From contig NZ_SWCM01000011.1 in NCBI RefSeq assembly GCF_005116645.1, forward strand, positions 62,001 through 126,000: a stretch of 64,000 nucleotides of DNA. Direction: 5' to 3'. How positions within the stretch are numbered: position 1 is the stretch's first letter; every line of letters starts with the position of its first letter. The position numbers and the translations under genes were made by a program. Positions 62,478-64,000 of the stretch are shown piece after piece. The stretch is from Desulfopila sp. IMCC35006. Lineage in GTDB: Bacteria; Desulfobacterota; Desulfobulbia; Desulfobulbales; Desulfocapsaceae. Below the pieces are notes generated by a model that was given only the letters and a program-made list of their open reading frames with translations, had not been told where the DNA came from and ran no database searches.

Positions 62478-62675
62478 TCAATCATCGCTGAGAGGAACAC
62501 GTTTATTGCCATAATTTACTTCAATATAAGGCTTATTTTCATTAAGATCATATTTTCCGATCCTATTTACATGACCAATACGAAATGGGCCGAGGCAAGG
62601 CTGGATTTCAGAGGTGATAATGTAACCTTCTGCAGTGAGATCCTCCAAGATACTTATCTGATTATAATCATTCAT
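62478..62675 (-). CDS. Small hypothetical protein
   Basis: A possible 65-residue protein (starts MNDYNQISILEDLTAEGY, contains GPFRIGHVNRIGKYDL). An AAAGGGA site lies at the right distance before the ATG, and the composition is that of a soluble protein. I recognise no family. It could equally be a chance frame. Confidence 0.4.
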   Translation of the reverse strand: MNDYNQISILEDLTAEGYIITSEIQPCLGPFRIGHVNRIGKYDLNENKPYIEVNYGNKRVPLSDD

Positions 62676-62852
62676 GAATCCCTTTCTGCCAGGCTAGGAC
62701 GGGCTGGAAAATTAGGTTAAAAATTGAGACCGGGCAATCCTCCGTTGGTGTACTGATTCCCCTCTCGCGGTGTGAAACATCAACCCACCGTGAGAATTTT
62801 CAGGACACAGGTCCAACGTAGAGCAATTCATTGGTTCCTGAATTGGACCCTG

Positions 62853-63149
62853 TTACAACCGCGGGCCTGCCTCGGCGCGCAGGTCGGCATACTCCCTGTT
62901 CTTTTCCATGTAAGTGGCGACATAGGAACACTGGGCCACCACCTTTTTGCCCTGGCGGCGTGCATCGTCGAGCGCACATTTGGCCAATCGGGCGGCCACG
63001 TTTTGACCCCGCAATTCATTGGGTACAAAGGTATGAGTGAAAACCAGCAGTTTTTCTCCTTGTTCCACATAATCAAGCAGGGCTACCTTACCCTCAATGA
63101 TCAACTCAAAGCGTTTCATCAGTTCATTTTTTAGCGGTTGATTTTCCAT
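62853..63149 (-). CDS. GNAT-like N-acetyltransferase (YjdJ type)
   Basis: A 98-residue protein of the short GNAT-like family: KRFELIIEGKVALLDYVEQG, FTHTFVPNELRGQNVAARLA (the acetyl-CoA loop) and KKVVAQCSYVATYMEKN with the conserved Cys. These small enzymes are predicted acetyltransferases of unknown substrate. The ATG at 63149 follows GGAGGGG; upstream in-frame starts are not supported. Confidence 0.8.
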   Translation of the reverse strand: MENQPLKNELMKRFELIIEGKVALLDYVEQGEKLLVFTHTFVPNELRGQNVAARLAKCALDDARRQGKKVVAQCSYVATYMEKNREYADLRAEAGPRL

Positions 63150-63613
63150 GGTATTCCCCTCCGGGTGCCCGATTTGTTCTTTTTTTGTTAGGACATTTAG
63201 CACTTCGTCAGCCCCAGTTTTTTGTCCAATGGTAGATATTGGGTATGCGGCCTCCATAAGCATGTGCATTTTGAGAAGAATATCCTCTTTCCAAAAGCGT
63301 TACAACTACAGATAAGATCCAGAAAGAATGAATAACCCTCCAGATAAACAGCGAGGTGGATAATCAATTCGTCCGAGACCAAGCAACCCGATAACCAAGC
63401 CTCTCGTCTGGCAATAAATTATTGTGAGTCCAGAAGATTAGCCACACTTCATAAGTGTTGATCTATTGATGCAAATATCCTATATCTAAATACAACCGAC
63501 TTAATCAAGATCATTAACCGTGAAACACAGACACAGCCTATAGCTTAAAAAAAGAACATGGTTCTATAGTTTTCCGTGTCTGAACGTTTTGCCTTCTCTT
63601 AAGGGAGGTTGTG
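63150..63613. other. Intergenic region upstream of narG
   Basis: 464 bases of mostly AT-rich sequence. No intact gene seen; a 61-codon minus-strand frame (63197-63382) has no recognisable feature. The AAGGGAGG site for narG lies at its right end. Confidence 0.45.
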
Positions 63614-64000
63614 ATGTCTGGAAGAGATTTCATGAAGCGGTTTCGCTTTTTTCGCCCCCGGGGCACCGAGGCTGACTGTCTGGAAGAGAAAATTTCCGAC
63701 GGTTGGGCGGAAAAACGATGTGGTCAGCGGGAATGGGAACATTTTTATCGTGACCGGTGGCAGTATGATAAAAAGGTGCGGTCCACCCACGGCGTCAACT
63801 GTACCGGCTCCTGCTCGTGGGACGTTTACGTTAAAAACGGGATCATCGTCTGGGAAACCCAGGCCACCGATTATCCAGCCTGCGGCGAGGGTTTTCCTAA
63901 CCACGAACCCAGAGGCTGTCCTCGCGGCTCCACTTTTTCCTGGTACACCTACAGTCCGGTCCGCATCAAATATCCCCTTATCCGCTCGTCTCTTTTGGAA
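63614..64000 (+). CDS. narG: Respiratory nitrate reductase alpha subunit, N-terminus (partial)
   Basis: The first 129 codons of a NarG-type molybdoenzyme run off the window edge. The motif [19 protein letters not shown] holds the His and the first two Cys of the FS0 [4Fe-4S] cluster, and [16 protein letters not shown] holds the later Cys and the region that leads to the Mo-ligand Asp of NarG. Membrane-bound Nar reduces nitrate to nitrite in the cytoplasm. The ATG at 63614 follows AAGGGAGG. No Tat signal is visible at the start, unlike archaeal-type periplasmic Nar. Confidence 0.85.
   Translation, partial: MSGRDFMKRFRFFRPRGTEADCLEEKISDGWAEKRCGQREWEHFYRDRWQYDKKVRSTHGVNCTGSCSWDVYVKNGIIVWETQATDYPACGEGFPNHEPRGCPRGSTFSWYTYSPVRIKYPLIRSSLLE

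Noticed and set aside
62442-62720. A 92-codon plus-strand frame upstream of the acetyltransferase
   Set aside because: It is antisense to the better-supported small frame at 62478-62675 and shows no family motif.
63197-63382. A 61-codon minus-strand frame before narG
   Set aside because: No ribosome site, unusual composition, no recognisable homology.

Overview
The window is one contiguous piece of an anaerobic, sulfur-metabolising bacterial chromosome. QmoABC, an ADP-forming acyl-CoA synthetase, a cysteine-rich ferredoxin and an acyl-CoA dehydrogenase-rubredoxin remnant point to a Desulfobacterota-type lineage, but this is inference; no rRNA or other phylogenetic marker is present. The sulfite reductase genes read as the oxidative (sulfur-oxidiser) type and are followed directly by dsrL. 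The start of a narG-like nitrate reductase gene sits at the right edge, so a nitrate-respiring sulfur oxidiser or a metabolically reversible sulfur organism fits best.

Layout. 1-6.1 kb: end of a dihydrolipoamide dehydrogenase gene, a CBS protein, then qmoA-qmoB-ferredoxin-qmoC (electron exchange between the quinone pool and APS reductase). 6.3-7.4 kb: ferritin-like protein and a decayed acyl-CoA dehydrogenase. 8.0-16.5 kb: a PAS/AAA+/Fis regulator, an inverted-repeat region and a sigma-54 promoter, a helical-repeat protein, a three-gene transhydrogenase (pntAA, pntAB, pntB), an MreB-like gene and a UPF0316 membrane protein. The PntB carries three tandem copies of the nucleotide-binding domain III. 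16.5-33.6 kb: a stress and energy-metabolism cluster with universal stress proteins, a YbdG-type MscS channel, an SLC13 transporter, DUF2238, an orphan histidine kinase, PfkB, glycogen phosphorylase, an SDR, ADP-forming acyl-CoA synthetase with GNAT domain, and FtsH. 33.6-34.8 kb: compacted ruins of a Na+-type N-ATPase operon. 34.9-41.3 kb: CBS protein, LexA-like repressor and a complete torECAD TMAO-reductase set. 41.5-49.5 kb: a disulfide oxidoreductase, DHH phosphoesterase, DUF533, HPF-like, zinc-ribbon, NCS2 permease, Rnk and cupin genes. 49.8-52.4 kb: an intact IS21-family element. 53-64 kb: hcp, VOC, cytochrome c'-like, dsrA-dsrB-dsrL, acyl-CoA ligase, acetyltransferase, and narG start.

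The genes fit a life of switching electron donors and acceptors: Dsr/Qmo for sulfur, Nar and Tor for nitrate and TMAO, Hcp and a cytochrome c'-like protein for nitrosative by-products, transhydrogenase and DsrL for NAD(P)H supply. Much of the intergenic space is not empty. It holds broken genes (Usp, antiporter-like, HAD, TetR, LOG, N-ATPase, SLC13 tail, acyl-CoA dehydrogenase, a LexA-like gene), several of which keep both ends but have lost the middle, which suggests active genome compaction by internal deletion.
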